Shown: positions 45,111 to 55,284 of the stretch, one piece after another | Numbering within the stretch: position 1 is the first letter of the stretch | Layout: each line of letters begins with the position of its first letter | Assembly (NCBI GenBank): GCA_014239555.1 | Contig: JAAZYR010000005.1 | Coordinates: forward strand, 157,935 to 221,934 | Direction of reading: 5' to 3' | Length of the DNA stretch: 64,000 nucleotides | From: Acidimicrobiales bacterium | GTDB taxonomy: Bacteria; Actinomycetota; Acidimicrobiia; Acidimicrobiales; Poriferisodalaceae | Made by a program: the position numbers and the translations under genes | The notes under the pieces: generated by a model | The model's database searches: none | The model's input: the letters and a program-made list of their open reading frames with translations, nothing else | What the model was told of the DNA's origin: nothing

Positions 45111-47147
45111 TCAGAAACGTCCGGTGGCACTGAGCCGTCGTCGATGTTCTAGGAAGTCAACGAGGACATAGTCACCAAGATTGTCAGGACTTGTGAAGAA
45201 AGCCCTCCCGCCATTCATGCGGGTCATGGTTTCGACGAATTGGCGGAGGTAGTTATTCGGGTCGAGCATAAAGATATTGATCCGAATGTCTTCTTTGGTG
45301 GCTCGGGCGACTTCTTTGAGGGTGGCTTCTACTGTTTCAGGAGCCGGGGGATAGTTGAAATACGGTTGCCCGTTGGGGCCTATATGTGCGGTGGGTTCTC
45401 CGTCAGTAATCATGATGATTTGTTTGGTACCGCTTTCGCGTCCCAATAGACGGCGGGCGATCATGAAGCCGTGCTGCATGTTGGTGCCGTAGGCATAATC
45501 CCAGGAAACCTCGGGAAGCTGCTGGGCTTTGAATTCGAAAGCTGATTCAGCAAAGCCAACTAAGCCAAGGTAGTCGCGCGGGTATTGAGAACTGATCAAA
45601 GAATGGAGGGCCATGGTGACTTTTTTGGCCGGAAGAAAGTTGTCACGCATGGGCATCGATAGGGATAAGTCCAGCATCAATACGGTTGATGCTCGAGTGG
45701 TCATCTCTGTCCGCTCAATTTCGAAGTCGTCTGGAGTGAGTTGGACTGGTGAACCGGGGCCTTGTCGACCGATGGCGTTGCGGATGGTCTGTTGGATGTT
45801 GAGGTTGAAGTTGTCGCCGAATTCGTACGGTTTGGTTTCGTAGGCTCGTTCGTGGCCGATTCCGGTTCGGGTAGTTCGGTGTGAACCCACCTTGTCATCC
45901 ATCAATTTTTCAAACAGGTCCCCGAGCGCGTTTTGCCCAATAGCTCTCAATGCTCGCGGAGTCAGCTCTAATCGACCTTCCTTGTTCTCAGCGAGACCGT
46001 TCTCTTCGAGCATGCGAGCCATTTCGCTGAGACGTTGCAGAGCTTCAGCGGATTCGCGTCCGAGGAGCTCTTCGACTCGTTCGGGGTCCACCTCGGCAAG
46101 CGCTCCGGGATTCGACGCGTTTTGCAGCATTTCTTGAAGCGAATCCAGGTCACCAAGTTGCTGCATCACGTCGGTGGCTTGAGGCATATTTAGTTGCTCT
46201 TCGCCTCCGAACTCATAGCTGTTATCCCAGTTCATGTCGGGGAAAGCTTCTTGCAGATGTTGAGCGAGTTGTTGGGTCTGCCATTGCAGATCCATGTCAT
46301 CCATGAGTTCCGACGCGAGTTCTTGGAGCTGTTGTCGTTGTTCTGGTGTGAGCGAATTCATCATCGCCTGCATGGCCGCCATGCGTTCAGCCATGATTTC
46401 GAGGAGTTCATCGAGTGTCTCAGGATTTTCGGGGAAGAAATCGCCGTAACGATCCATGAATCCCTCGAAGTCGGTTTCTTCTCCTTGGTTTCGTTGCTCA
46501 ATCATTTGATTCAGCTCGGACATCATGTCTTTCATGCGCGACAAATCTTCGGGGCCCATCTCCCCCATCGCACCGGCCATCTGGTCGAATTGACTTTGAG
46601 CTACTTCCTTTTTAAGGCGCTCAATGAGTTCTTCGAACTGCTGCCGCGCTTCGTTTGACACGAATTCGTAGTTCTGTAGGCCCCGAACTTTTCCTGCTAG
46701 ATCCGGCGGCAACATGTCGAGTTGAAGATTCTTGTCTGTCGCCGAGGCTTCAGCAATATCGGCGGCTCGTTGATCACCTGAATCGGCGGCGTCGGCTGCG
46801 TGGTCATCGACGGCGTCTCTTTCTTCGGCGACGACGTCATCAAGACTCTCGTTGATTTCGTCGTAAATGCCACCAAGATCGAACTGGTCGAGCATTTCTT
46901 GTCTGCGTTCTCGAAGTTGTTCGAGCATGTCGCGTAAACCTTGAAGGCGATTGCCGTCTCGGTCTTCGAAGCCTTGTTGCATGAGACGGCGCATGGCTGC
47001 GTTGAGATCTCCGTGGTACACCAGATCGTCGGTGAGCTCTTTCAACAGGTCTTGCGCGTCGTAGTCGAATCCGACCTGCGTGCCGTCCCACGCGGAATAA
47101 AGGAACCGTGCGCCTTCTCGCTTTTTGCGTCGTCGTCTGGTCACCAT
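45111..47147 (-). CDS. VWA-domain protein partner of a MoxR ATPase
   Basis: 678 residues. A long N-terminal part (about 1-440) is rich in Glu, Gln and Met with predicted coiled-coil or helical repeats, such as EQLRERRQEMLDQFD; the last third is a von Willebrand A domain with the MIDAS start VLMLDLSLSMPMRDNF (DxSxS), LVGFAESAFEF and IIMITDGEPTAH. Such proteins work with MoxR/RavA-type AAA+ ATPases in metal insertion, protein maturation or stress responses. The MoxR partner lies 29 bases upstream on the same strand. A magnesium-chelatase-like architecture is likely, but no client is known. Confidence 0.88.
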   Translation of the reverse strand: MVTRRRRKKREGARFLYSAWDGTQVGFDYDAQDLLKELTDDLVYHGDLNAAMRRLMQQGFEDRDGNRLQGLRDMLEQLRERRQEMLDQFDLGGIYDEINESLDDVVAEERDAVDDHAADAADSGDQRAADIAEASATDKNLQLDMLPPDLAGKVRGLQNYEFVSNEARQQFEELIERLKKEVAQSQFDQMAGAMGEMGPEDLSRMKDMMSELNQMIEQRNQGEETDFEGFMDRYGDFFPENPETLDELLEIMAERMAAMQAMMNSLTPEQRQQLQELASELMDDMDLQWQTQQLAQHLQEAFPDMNWDNSYEFGGEEQLNMPQATDVMQQLGDLDSLQEMLQNASNPGALAEVDPERVEELLGRESAEALQRLSEMARMLEENGLAENKEGRLELTPRALRAIGQNALGDLFEKLMDDKVGSHRTTRTGIGHERAYETKPYEFGDNFNLNIQQTIRNAIGRQGPGSPVQLTPDDFEIERTEMTTRASTVLMLDLSLSMPMRDNFLPAKKVTMALHSLISSQYPRDYLGLVGFAESAFEFKAQQLPEVSWDYAYGTNMQHGFMIARRLLGRESGTKQIIMITDGEPTAHIGPNGQPYFNYPPAPETVEATLKEVARATKEDIRINIFMLDPNNYLRQFVETMTRMNGGRAFFTSPDNLGDYVLVDFLEHRRRLSATGRF

Positions 47148-47176
47148 TGGTCGTAATTCCTATGCCATGTTCGGCT

Positions 47177-48577
47177 TTAGCCTCGACCCCGATAGGTGGC
47201 GCGCACCCCGAGGGCTTCCTTATTTAATCGTTTGGACAAATGGAGGCCTTCCAGGATGAGTTCGACGGCACTCGCTAGTTCGGCGGGCTCGGCGGAGTCG
47301 GTGAGTTCCGATACGGCTTCGCCGAGCGCGACGTTGCCGGCGAGTAGATCTGCGTATTCGCCGGACCCAATGTCGTCACCTGTGTGAGCAACGACGCCTT
47401 CATCAAAACTGTCGACAACAGCTACCAGATCTTCGGGAGAGAACCGGCTTTTGAACACTTCGAGTACTGCTGCTTTCAGCATTTGGTTGACAATTTGTCC
47501 GTCGCGTCCTTCTTCAATGGATTCGATTTCAATTTTTCCACTTGATGACGCCATCAGGGCTTCTAGGTCGCTGACTCGGGGTACGACGTAATCCTCGCCG
47601 GCTTGTAACGCTCGCCGGGTTGCGTTGGCTACCAGCGTCTCGTAGTTGGTAACAGTCATGCGAACAGACACCCCGGAACGTTGATTGACTTGGGGGCTGG
47701 ATCGACAGATGTGACTGAAGGTCGCGATGACTTCCGTCATAAATTCGGGGACAGTGATGGCGAGCCCGTCCGCGTTGAGGGGGACCGCCTCTTGTTCGGC
47801 GATTTCCATTTCAGTGTCGATTTCGAGTGGATAGTGAGTTCGGATTTGCGCTCCGAACCGGTCCTTTAGAGGGGTGATCAGTCGACCCCTATTGGTGTAA
47901 TCCTCGGGATTTGCTGACGCGACAAGCAAAACATCCAACGGCAGTTGCACCTTGTATCCACGAATTTGTACGTCGCGTTCCTCGAGAACGTTGAGAAGAC
48001 CCACCTGTATTCGTTCAGCTAAATCTGGGAGTTCGTTAATGGCGAAGATCCCCCGATTAGTTCGGGGCACCATTCCGTAATGAAGGGTGAGTTCATCTGA
48101 GAGGTACCGACCCTCGGCAACTTTTATAGGGTCAACTTCGCCGATGAGGTCAGCGATGGAGGTGTCGGGGGTGGCGAGCTTTTCTCCGTAGCGCACGCTT
48201 CGGTGAGCCCAAGCGAGTCGTGTTTTGTCTCCCCGTTTTTTCAGGAGATCTTTGGCATATTTTGACACCGGAGCGTAGGGGTCGTCGAAAATTTCTGAAC
48301 CCTCGATGTAGGGCATCCATTCATCAAGAAGATTGACGAGCGAGCGGATCATTCGGGTTTTGGCTTGACCGCGTTCTCCTAAGAAGATCACGTCATGGCC
48401 CGCCAACACCGCGTTTTCGAGTTGAGGCAACACAGTGTTTTCGTAGCCAATGACTCCATCAAAGAGTGGTTGGGCTTCGGCGATTAGACCGACCGCGTTC
48501 TGCCGCATTTCTTCTTTTACTGGTCGGGACACCCATCCCGATTTCCTTAGTTCTCCGACGTTCGTGGGCTGTGTCAT
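47177..48577 (-). CDS. MoxR-type AAA+ ATPase, chelatase-like
   Basis: 466 residues. The Walker A motif is VIFLGERGQAKTRMIRSL, with the ChlI/MoxR-type segment ATPDTSIADLIGEVDPIKVAEGR, the Walker B GIFAINELPDLAERIQVGLLNV and sensor 1 VLLVASANPEDYTNRGR. It resembles the AAA+ partner of VWA proteins. A helical lid completes the fold. It is followed at once by the VWA gene, and the pair is divergent from the GH2 gene. Confidence 0.9.
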   Translation of the reverse strand: MTQPTNVGELRKSGWVSRPVKEEMRQNAVGLIAEAQPLFDGVIGYENTVLPQLENAVLAGHDVIFLGERGQAKTRMIRSLVNLLDEWMPYIEGSEIFDDPYAPVSKYAKDLLKKRGDKTRLAWAHRSVRYGEKLATPDTSIADLIGEVDPIKVAEGRYLSDELTLHYGMVPRTNRGIFAINELPDLAERIQVGLLNVLEERDVQIRGYKVQLPLDVLLVASANPEDYTNRGRLITPLKDRFGAQIRTHYPLEIDTEMEIAEQEAVPLNADGLAITVPEFMTEVIATFSHICRSSPQVNQRSGVSVRMTVTNYETLVANATRRALQAGEDYVVPRVSDLEALMASSSGKIEIESIEEGRDGQIVNQMLKAAVLEVFKSRFSPEDLVAVVDSFDEGVVAHTGDDIGSGEYADLLAGNVALGEAVSELTDSAEPAELASAVELILEGLHLSKRLNKEALGVRATYRGRG

Positions 48578-48634
48578 GGGCGCACCCTAACCGCCGACGC
48601 GCCCGTTCGGGTCGCTCAGACCGCTACGGTCGGC

Positions 48635-50803
48635 GTGATCGTGAGTGGACTACAAGACACAGAACGGGGAGTCTCCCTGTCGGGTCGCTGGAAGGCTCGA
48701 CAAGCCGAAGAAGGTGAACGTCATCGCGTAGGTGACGTCAACCTCGATGACAGTGACTGGGTTGAGATCGAAGTTCCGGGCTTGTGGCGCAATGTTGAAG
48801 AGTTTCGTGACGCTGACGGGATCTTGTATCGGCACCGCTTTGACCTCAACGGATTAGAGAATCGGCGTCGCCGCTGGCTCGCTATTGATGGCCTCTGTTA
48901 TCAAGGTGATGTCTGGTTCGACGGGGCATACCTCGGAGACACGGAGGGATATTTCGTTGAACATTGTTTCGAGATCACTGAGGCAACGTCGTTAAGCGGA
49001 GAACACCTCTTGGCAATCGAAGCCACCTGCGAAGAACCTACTGATCGCACCGCTAAACGAAACATCACAGGCGTGTTGCAACATTCAGACAGCTTGGATC
49101 AGCGCTTAAATCCCGGCGGACTGTGGCGAGACGTTCGCGTAGAGGAAACAGGTCCGATCAGGGTCGACGATTTACGGGTGCTTGTTCTCGAAGCCGACAA
49201 CGACAGGGCCATTATTCGACTGGGAGCGACACTCGATAGCGCAGTCACTACCACCGCAGACATCGGCACCCTGATCAGTTGTTCTGAAATAACTGAACAC
49301 CAACAACAGATCGTTGTTGCTCGCGGACGAAATGAAATTGAATGGCATGTCGCAGTCGAAAAGCCGGAACTGTGGTGGCCATTTGCTCTGGGCGACCAAC
49401 CTCTATACGACGTGCAGGTCGAGGTGAAGTTCGAAGGTGAACGGAGCGACGTTCGTCTCCGTCGAACTGGCTTTCGGACATTCGAGCTTCGCAATTGGAT
49501 CGCTTCGGTCAACGGCGAACGAATTTTCCTCAAAGGCACCAATCTCGGTCCGTGCGCCAATGATCTGTCATCTGTCTCGCGTGCCGATTACCGACGCGAT
49601 CTGACTCTCGCCAAGAACGCCGGACTTGATCTGGTTCGTGTACACGGCCACATCGCGCATCCTCATCTGTATGAAGAAGCGGACAAGTTGGGGATTTTGC
49701 TCTTTCAAGATTTCCCGCTCCAATGGGGGCACGCGCGCACCATCAAGATGCAGGCAATTCGTCAAGCAACTGCTGCTGTAACCCAACTCGGGCATCACCC
49801 TTCGCTCGTTCTGTGGAGCGCACATAACGAACCCTTCCGCTACGACCACGCACCGGGGGTTCGAGCAGATACCAGCAACAACAAAAAATACGGCCCTTTT
49901 GCCTCCCACATTCAGCAGATTCCGTCGTGGAATCGAACGATGTTGGACCGCTCAGTGAAACGTTCTTTTGAAAAGGCCGATCCGACTCGACCTGTTATCG
50001 CTCATTCGGGTGTACCTCCACACGTCCCTCAACTCGATGGCACCGATTCACATCTCTGGTTCGGATGGCGTCACGGCGAAATCTCAAATCTTCAAGTGTT
50101 GGCGTCACGATTGCCACGCATGTTGAGATTCGTTTCAGAATTTGGGGCACAAGCCGTACCCACTGACGATGCGGTAGCAAAGGCATGTCAGTCCGACAAA
50201 TTCCCTGATGTCGCCACGAGTGTGCTCTCGGAACAATTCGGAGCACAATTGGATTTACTTGAGCGTCACTCACCCCTGCACGGCTCGGAGAACTGGGCTG
50301 ACTGGGTGCTACGAACACAAGAACGCCAGGCGGAAGTCATTCGTCACACGGTTGAGATTCTCCGAACATTGAAATATCGACCCTCCGGTGGGTTCTGCCA
50401 ATTTCTTCTCGCCGACGCAATGCCGTACGTAAGTTGCGCAGTGTTGGATCATCGTCGGCAACCCAAAAAGGCATGGGACGCGTTGACGGCCGCTAATCGA
50501 CCAGTGATAGCCGTGGCTGATCTGCACAGCGAAACAATGCCCGTGGGGGAAAAAACGTGCGCTGTGCATGTCGTGTCAGACTTACGGGACCATATTGGCC
50601 CAGCAACACTCACGATCGAGTGGTGTGCTCCGGGCTCCAAACCTCAACGTTGGACCTATAGCGGGCACTTCGAACCTGACAGCGTGACAAAAGTTACAGA
50701 ACTGATTTTGATGGCAGATCAAATCGGTTACGCCAGTCTTTCCCTGGAATTACGAGGTACCGGCGTCCACGCAATTAACTCTTACGAGATAAAGGTTTGC
50801 TGA
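48635..50803 (+). CDS. Glycoside hydrolase family 2 protein
   Basis: 722 residues with the GH2 layout: an N-terminal jelly-roll sugar-binding domain (LSGRWKA..., about 14-170), an immunoglobulin-like domain, then a TIM barrel beginning FLKGTNLGPC. The acid/base is in LVLWSAHNEP (Glu399 after Asn398) and the nucleophile in LRFVSEFGAQ (Glu502). A beta-mannosidase-like branch is suggested by the WGxxx substrate region, but specificity is open. No signal peptide is seen, so it is cytoplasmic. The first codon is GTG at 48635 (another GTG at 48641). Confidence 0.9.
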   Translation: MIVSGLQDTERGVSLSGRWKARQAEEGERHRVGDVNLDDSDWVEIEVPGLWRNVEEFRDADGILYRHRFDLNGLENRRRRWLAIDGLCYQGDVWFDGAYLGDTEGYFVEHCFEITEATSLSGEHLLAIEATCEEPTDRTAKRNITGVLQHSDSLDQRLNPGGLWRDVRVEETGPIRVDDLRVLVLEADNDRAIIRLGATLDSAVTTTADIGTLISCSEITEHQQQIVVARGRNEIEWHVAVEKPELWWPFALGDQPLYDVQVEVKFEGERSDVRLRRTGFRTFELRNWIASVNGERIFLKGTNLGPCANDLSSVSRADYRRDLTLAKNAGLDLVRVHGHIAHPHLYEEADKLGILLFQDFPLQWGHARTIKMQAIRQATAAVTQLGHHPSLVLWSAHNEPFRYDHAPGVRADTSNNKKYGPFASHIQQIPSWNRTMLDRSVKRSFEKADPTRPVIAHSGVPPHVPQLDGTDSHLWFGWRHGEISNLQVLASRLPRMLRFVSEFGAQAVPTDDAVAKACQSDKFPDVATSVLSEQFGAQLDLLERHSPLHGSENWADWVLRTQERQAEVIRHTVEILRTLKYRPSGGFCQFLLADAMPYVSCAVLDHRRQPKKAWDALTAANRPVIAVADLHSETMPVGEKTCAVHVVSDLRDHIGPATLTIEWCAPGSKPQRWTYSGHFEPDSVTKVTELILMADQIGYASLSLELRGTGVHAINSYEIKVC

Positions 50804-50872
50804 CCAGTTCGGCATTGAGGCTTCTCTGGAGATACGGTTCCCGGAGCACGTTTCTTCTACAGGAGGTTGGTC

Positions 50873-51703
50873 ATGACGGCCCCGGCGACGAACCCAACCG
50901 GTTCGACTCCGCTCTTTCAACGAAAATGGCAGTTGCCCTTTCCGCTGAATATTTATCAGTCATCCATTGGACGTAAGTGGGTCATGGCTTTGACCGGCAT
51001 TGGTTTGCTCGGTTTTGTCATCGTGCACATGGTCGGCAACCTGCATATTTATGAAGGGCCGGTTCAGTTACACGAATACGCCGAATCGCTTCGGAGTCTG
51101 GGCGGGGGGCTACTGCCTCGAACCTTTTTGTTATGGATGTTGCGGCTAGGTCTTGCCGGCATGTTTGTGTTGCACATCCACGCCGCTTACTCGTTAAAGG
51201 AACGGAGTCGTAAGGCAAGCGACAAAGCAGATTTTGTCGGAGGCGAAAAGAAGTACGGCAGCAAACGTGACTACGTCGCTGCGAACTACGCCAGCCGAAC
51301 GATGCGATGGACCGGACCCATCATCGCCCTGTACTTGCTTTTCCATCTCGCTGATCTCACGTGGGGCTGGTGGCTGGGGGCCGACTACGTACTCGGAGAT
51401 CCATACCACAACGTGGTCGCAAGCCTTTCTAACCTGCCAGTCGCAATTATCTATGTAGTGGCAAATGTTGCTTTGGCCGTTCACATTTTCCACGGCACAT
51501 GGAGTCTTTTTCAGAGTTTGGGTATCAACAACCCGAAATACAACGAGTTGCGTCGAACCTTGGCGAAGCTCGTAGCCGGGGTAATTCTCGTCGGTAACCT
51601 CAGCTTCCCCGTGCTGGTCACGGCCGGGTTAATCAATGACGACAACCGAACATGCGACGTTGGTGACGTGGCCTGTCTAGAACACGAGGCGGAAAAACAC
51701 TGA
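50873..51703 (+). CDS. sdhC: Succinate dehydrogenase cytochrome b subunit (b558 type)
   Basis: 276 residues with five membrane helices. It anchors the enzyme and carries the b haems and quinone site. His residues in the helices ([41 protein letters not shown]) are the probable haem ligands. It is the single-subunit (SdhC_b558) kind, so no sdhD is expected. The start is the ATG at 50873, six bases after AGGAGG (50861-50866). The next gene starts in its stop codon (TGATG). Confidence 0.95.
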   Translation: MTAPATNPTGSTPLFQRKWQLPFPLNIYQSSIGRKWVMALTGIGLLGFVIVHMVGNLHIYEGPVQLHEYAESLRSLGGGLLPRTFLLWMLRLGLAGMFVLHIHAAYSLKERSRKASDKADFVGGEKKYGSKRDYVAANYASRTMRWTGPIIALYLLFHLADLTWGWWLGADYVLGDPYHNVVASLSNLPVAIIYVVANVALAVHIFHGTWSLFQSLGINNPKYNELRRTLAKLVAGVILVGNLSFPVLVTAGLINDDNRTCDVGDVACLEHEAEKH

Positions 51704-53622
51704 TGACAGTTCTCGACTCAAAGATCCCCGAGGGACCAATCGGAGAGAAGTGGGAAAACCACAAGTTCTCAGTGAAGTTGGTCAACCCCAACAACAAACG
51801 TCGTTTCGAAATCATCGTCATCGGGACGGGCTTAGCTGGAGCGTCCGCTGCGGCATCATTGAGCGAGTTGGGATATCGCGTCAAGGTTTTCACCTTTCAT
51901 GATTCACCGCGGCGTGCACATTCGATCGCCGCTCAGGGTGGCATCAACGCCGCCAAGAACTACACCAACGACGGCGACTCAGTCCACCGTTTGTTTTATG
52001 ACACTGTCAAGGGCGGCGACTACCGAAGCCGCGAAGCAAACGTTCATCGTCTTGCAGAGGTTTCTGTCAACATCATCGATCAAGCGGCAGCTCAGGGCGT
52101 GCCATTTGCACGCGAATACGGTGGCCTGCTCGACAACCGTTCATTTGGAGGGGCGCAAGTAAGCAGAACATTTTACGCCCGCGGGCAGACAGGCCAACAG
52201 TTGCTACTGGGCGCGTATCAGGCTTTAGCGAAACAGATCACTGCTGGAAATGTAGAACTTCACACCAGAACCGAGTTGCTTGATGTGGTGCTAAAAGATG
52301 GTCGAGCCTGCGGGGTAGTTACTCGAGACTTGGTGAGCGGCGAAGTGCGCAGCCATTCAAGCCACGCAGTCGTGTTAGCAACCGGTGGTTACGGCAACGT
52401 CTACTACTTGTCAACAAACGCTATGGCTTGCAACGTCACAGCCGCCTGGCGCGCCCACCGTAAGGGAGCATTTTTTGCGAACGCCTGTTACACACAAATT
52501 CATCCGACTTGTATCCCTGCCAGCGACGAGTTTCAGTCCAAGCTGACTTTGATGTCAGAGTCGTTGCGTAACGATGGACGAATTTGGGTGCCTGAAGCGT
52601 TCGATGAAGCGCGACCGCCTGACCAAATACCTGAAAGCGACAGGGACTACTACCTCGAACGCAAGTACCCGGCCTTTGGCAATTTAGTTCCGCGCGATGT
52701 TGCGTCTCGAAATTCGAAGACGGTAGTGGACCAAGGCAAGGGAGTTGGCCCAATCAAGAACGGCGTGTACCTAGATTTTAGTGCTGTGATCGAACGTGAC
52801 GGCGAAGATGACGTGCGGTCTAAATACGGCAACTTATTTGACATGTATGAACGCATCACTGGCGAAAACCCCTACAAGGTCCCTATGCGGATTTACCCCG
52901 CGACGCATTACACGATGGGTGGCGTCTGGGTCGACTACAACCTCATGACCACCATCCCAGGCTGTTACGCGATTGGTGAGGCGAACTTTTCTGATCATGG
53001 AGCCAACCGTTTAGGTGCCTCTGCACTCATGCAAGGGCTCGCCGATGGCTATTTCGTTCTGCCGTACACCATCGGAGATGACCTGGCTGGTCGACTCGGC
53101 GAGGCACCCGTCCCTACTGATGATCCGGTCTTCGCCGAAGCGGAAGCGGCAGTGACGAGTCAGGTCGATCGGTTCATGTCAATAGGCGGTACCCGTTCCG
53201 TGGATTGGTTCCATAGGGAACTGGGCAAAATCGTCTGGGATTACATCGGTATGGAACGCACCAAAGAAGGTCTGGAAAAGGCGCTCAGTGAAATCCCAGC
53301 TTTGGAAGAGGAGTTCTGGAAGGATCTTCGCCTTCCTGGTTCGGCCGCAACACTGAATTCCGGCCTTGAGAAAGCCGGTCGGGTGGCTGACTTCTTTGAG
53401 TTGGCGAAACTTATGGCTCGTGATGCTCTTGATCGAGAAGAAAGTTGCGGTGGACATTTCAGAGCTGAACACCAAACCGAGGAGGGGGAAGCTAAGCGAG
53501 ACGACGAAAATTTCGCGCATGTTGCTGCGTGGGAGTGGAACGGTTCGGATTCGGTGCAGACCCGCCATCAAGAAGAATTGACATTCGAAAATGTTGCGCT
53601 AACCCAGAGGAGCTACAAGTGA
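51703..53622 (+). CDS. sdhA: Succinate dehydrogenase flavoprotein subunit
   Basis: 639 residues. FAD-containing catalytic subunit. The Rossmann start is [31 protein letters not shown] has the His that links FAD covalently; FVPNLVPR-like [12 protein letters not shown] and [15 protein letters not shown] (with the substrate-site residues) follow; [17 protein letters not shown] is near the end. Complete, starts in the sdhC stop and overlaps sdhB by GTGA (53619-53622). Confidence 0.96.
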   Translation: MTVLDSKIPEGPIGEKWENHKFSVKLVNPNNKRRFEIIVIGTGLAGASAAASLSELGYRVKVFTFHDSPRRAHSIAAQGGINAAKNYTNDGDSVHRLFYDTVKGGDYRSREANVHRLAEVSVNIIDQAAAQGVPFAREYGGLLDNRSFGGAQVSRTFYARGQTGQQLLLGAYQALAKQITAGNVELHTRTELLDVVLKDGRACGVVTRDLVSGEVRSHSSHAVVLATGGYGNVYYLSTNAMACNVTAAWRAHRKGAFFANACYTQIHPTCIPASDEFQSKLTLMSESLRNDGRIWVPEAFDEARPPDQIPESDRDYYLERKYPAFGNLVPRDVASRNSKTVVDQGKGVGPIKNGVYLDFSAVIERDGEDDVRSKYGNLFDMYERITGENPYKVPMRIYPATHYTMGGVWVDYNLMTTIPGCYAIGEANFSDHGANRLGASALMQGLADGYFVLPYTIGDDLAGRLGEAPVPTDDPVFAEAEAAVTSQVDRFMSIGGTRSVDWFHRELGKIVWDYIGMERTKEGLEKALSEIPALEEEFWKDLRLPGSAATLNSGLEKAGRVADFFELAKLMARDALDREESCGGHFRAEHQTEEGEAKRDDENFAHVAAWEWNGSDSVQTRHQEELTFENVALTQRSYK

Positions 53623-54392
53623 GTACGGAGCTAAACCTGACGCTCCAAATTTGGCGACAAGACGGCCCTCATGATGACGGCCATTTCGAAACTTATTCCG
53701 CTGACGGAATCAGTGAAGATATGTCGTTCTTGGAGATGCTGGACATCGTGAACGAGGGTTTGATTGAAGATGGGAAAGTTCCCATTGAATTTGATCATGA
53801 TTGCCGGGAAGGCATCTGCGGAACGTGCAGCCTCATGATCAATGGTCAAGCACATGGCCAAGAAAAAGCCACCACTACATGTCAGTTACACATGAGAAAA
53901 TTCAATGACGGAGAAACGATCGTTGTTGAACCATTCCGAGCACGGGCGTTCCCTGTTGTCCGTGATTTAGTCGTGGACCGCAGCGCGTTCGATCGGATCA
54001 TTGAAGCTGGGGGCTATATCTCAGTGAACACAGGTGCCGCATCAGATGCGAATCTGACTCCGGTACCTAAAGAAGCTTCGGACACTTCGTTCGACGCCGC
54101 GGCCTGCATCGGTTGCGGAGCCTGCGTAGCAGCTTGCCCGAACTCCGCTGCACAGCTCTTCACCTCCGCCAAGCTCGGACATCTCAATCTCATCCCACAA
54201 GGGCAATCTCAGCGTTTTGAACGCACCGAGTCCATGGTCGAAACCATGGAAAGCTTCTTTGGTTCGTGCACCAACCATGGCGAATGTCACGAAGCATGCC
54301 CCAAGGAAATCAGTCTCGATTTCATCGCTTTTATGAACCGCGACTACGTCAAGGCCAAGGTCAAGAATCGTAAACTTGCCGGTCAAACCTGA
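53619..54392 (+). CDS. sdhB: Succinate dehydrogenase iron-sulfur subunit
   Basis: 257 residues from the GTG at 53619. The [2Fe-2S] cysteines are in [15 protein letters not shown] and TTCQLHMR; the [4Fe-4S] and [3Fe-4S] ligands are in [15 protein letters not shown] and [18 protein letters not shown]. This subunit carries electrons from FAD to the quinone. An open frame starts 30 codons further upstream but lies inside sdhA; GTGA overlap supports the GTG. Confidence 0.95.
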   Translation: MSTELNLTLQIWRQDGPHDDGHFETYSADGISEDMSFLEMLDIVNEGLIEDGKVPIEFDHDCREGICGTCSLMINGQAHGQEKATTTCQLHMRKFNDGETIVVEPFRARAFPVVRDLVVDRSAFDRIIEAGGYISVNTGAASDANLTPVPKEASDTSFDAAACIGCGACVAACPNSAAQLFTSAKLGHLNLIPQGQSQRFERTESMVETMESFFGSCTNHGECHEACPKEISLDFIAFMNRDYVKAKVKNRKLAGQT

Positions 54393-54414
54393 CGAGTAGG
54401 TATCGGGTCGCTTC

Positions 54415-55191
54415 TCAATTCGAGCGTTCAGCCCACCACGCATCCAAGCGGGCAAGAACTTCGGTTTCACCTAAGTTTCCTTCAACACGTTTCAAGTCGA
54501 GCAGGAACTGGAGCGCTTGACCTACGACAGGGCCGGGTTCTATTTCCAAGTGAGCGATGACTCGATCACCACCAATTTCAGGTCGTTCTGCTTTGCGCGC
54601 CTCGTCTCGGGCTAATTCCGATATTCGTTCTTCAAGGTCGTCGAGCGCGGTGTGTAGTGCTACCACCCGTCGCGGGTTGCGTGAAGTGCAGTCACTGCGA
54701 ACTAAGTCGTTGAGATCTCCCAAGAGCGCCCCACCATCTCTCGCGTATCTCCGCACAGCGCTGTCACTCCAACCATCGGCGTAGCCCTTAAACCGACCCG
54801 AAAGAAACACCAGTCGGGCAACATCGGTAGTGAGTTCGTCCTCGTACCCCAACTTCGGCATACGTTTGCGGGCCATCCGAGCTCCCACAGCTTCGTGATG
54901 TCGGAACGTCACCCCACCATGTTCATAGGATCGTGTACGAGGTTTTCCTACGTCATGGAAAAGCGCTGCGAGACGAACACGGAGGCGGGCCGGGCTTTGG
55001 CTGGTCACCGCAATCGTATGACTCAGAACATCTTTGTGACGATGGATAGGGTCCTGTTCAAGACGCAGAGCTGGTAGCTCCGGAAGGAATTCATCAGCCC
55101 AACCGGAGTCAACAAGCTCCCACAAACCGTCACGAGGGTCGTCTTCGACGAGAACATCGCTTAAGCGCTCAGATGGATTGGTGACACTCAT
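54415..55191 (-). CDS. HD-domain protein resembling the C-terminal part of CCA-adding enzyme
   Basis: 258 residues. It has the HD pattern in AALFHDVGKPRTRSYE and FRHHEAVGARMARKR, and GPVVGQALQFLLDLKRVEGNLG near the end, which are landmarks of the C-terminal half of actinobacterial PcnA/CCA-adding enzymes. The N-terminal nucleotidyltransferase domain is absent; the region upstream belongs to dnaE on the other strand. It cannot add CCA alone and could be a nucleotide phosphohydrolase or a degraded paralogue. The ATG at 55189-55191 is used. Confidence 0.85.
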   Translation of the reverse strand: MSVTNPSERLSDVLVEDDPRDGLWELVDSGWADEFLPELPALRLEQDPIHRHKDVLSHTIAVTSQSPARLRVRLAALFHDVGKPRTRSYEHGGVTFRHHEAVGARMARKRMPKLGYEDELTTDVARLVFLSGRFKGYADGWSDSAVRRYARDGGALLGDLNDLVRSDCTSRNPRRVVALHTALDDLEERISELARDEARKAERPEIGGDRVIAHLEIEPGPVVGQALQFLLDLKRVEGNLGETEVLARLDAWWAERSN

Positions 55192-55284
55192 GTGATTCGT
55201 TCGGGCTTCCGTGGGGCTAGATTCCTTCCATGGTGCCATGAGGCACCACCAGAACCACCTGCGAATCGATTTGACCCACCCCAC

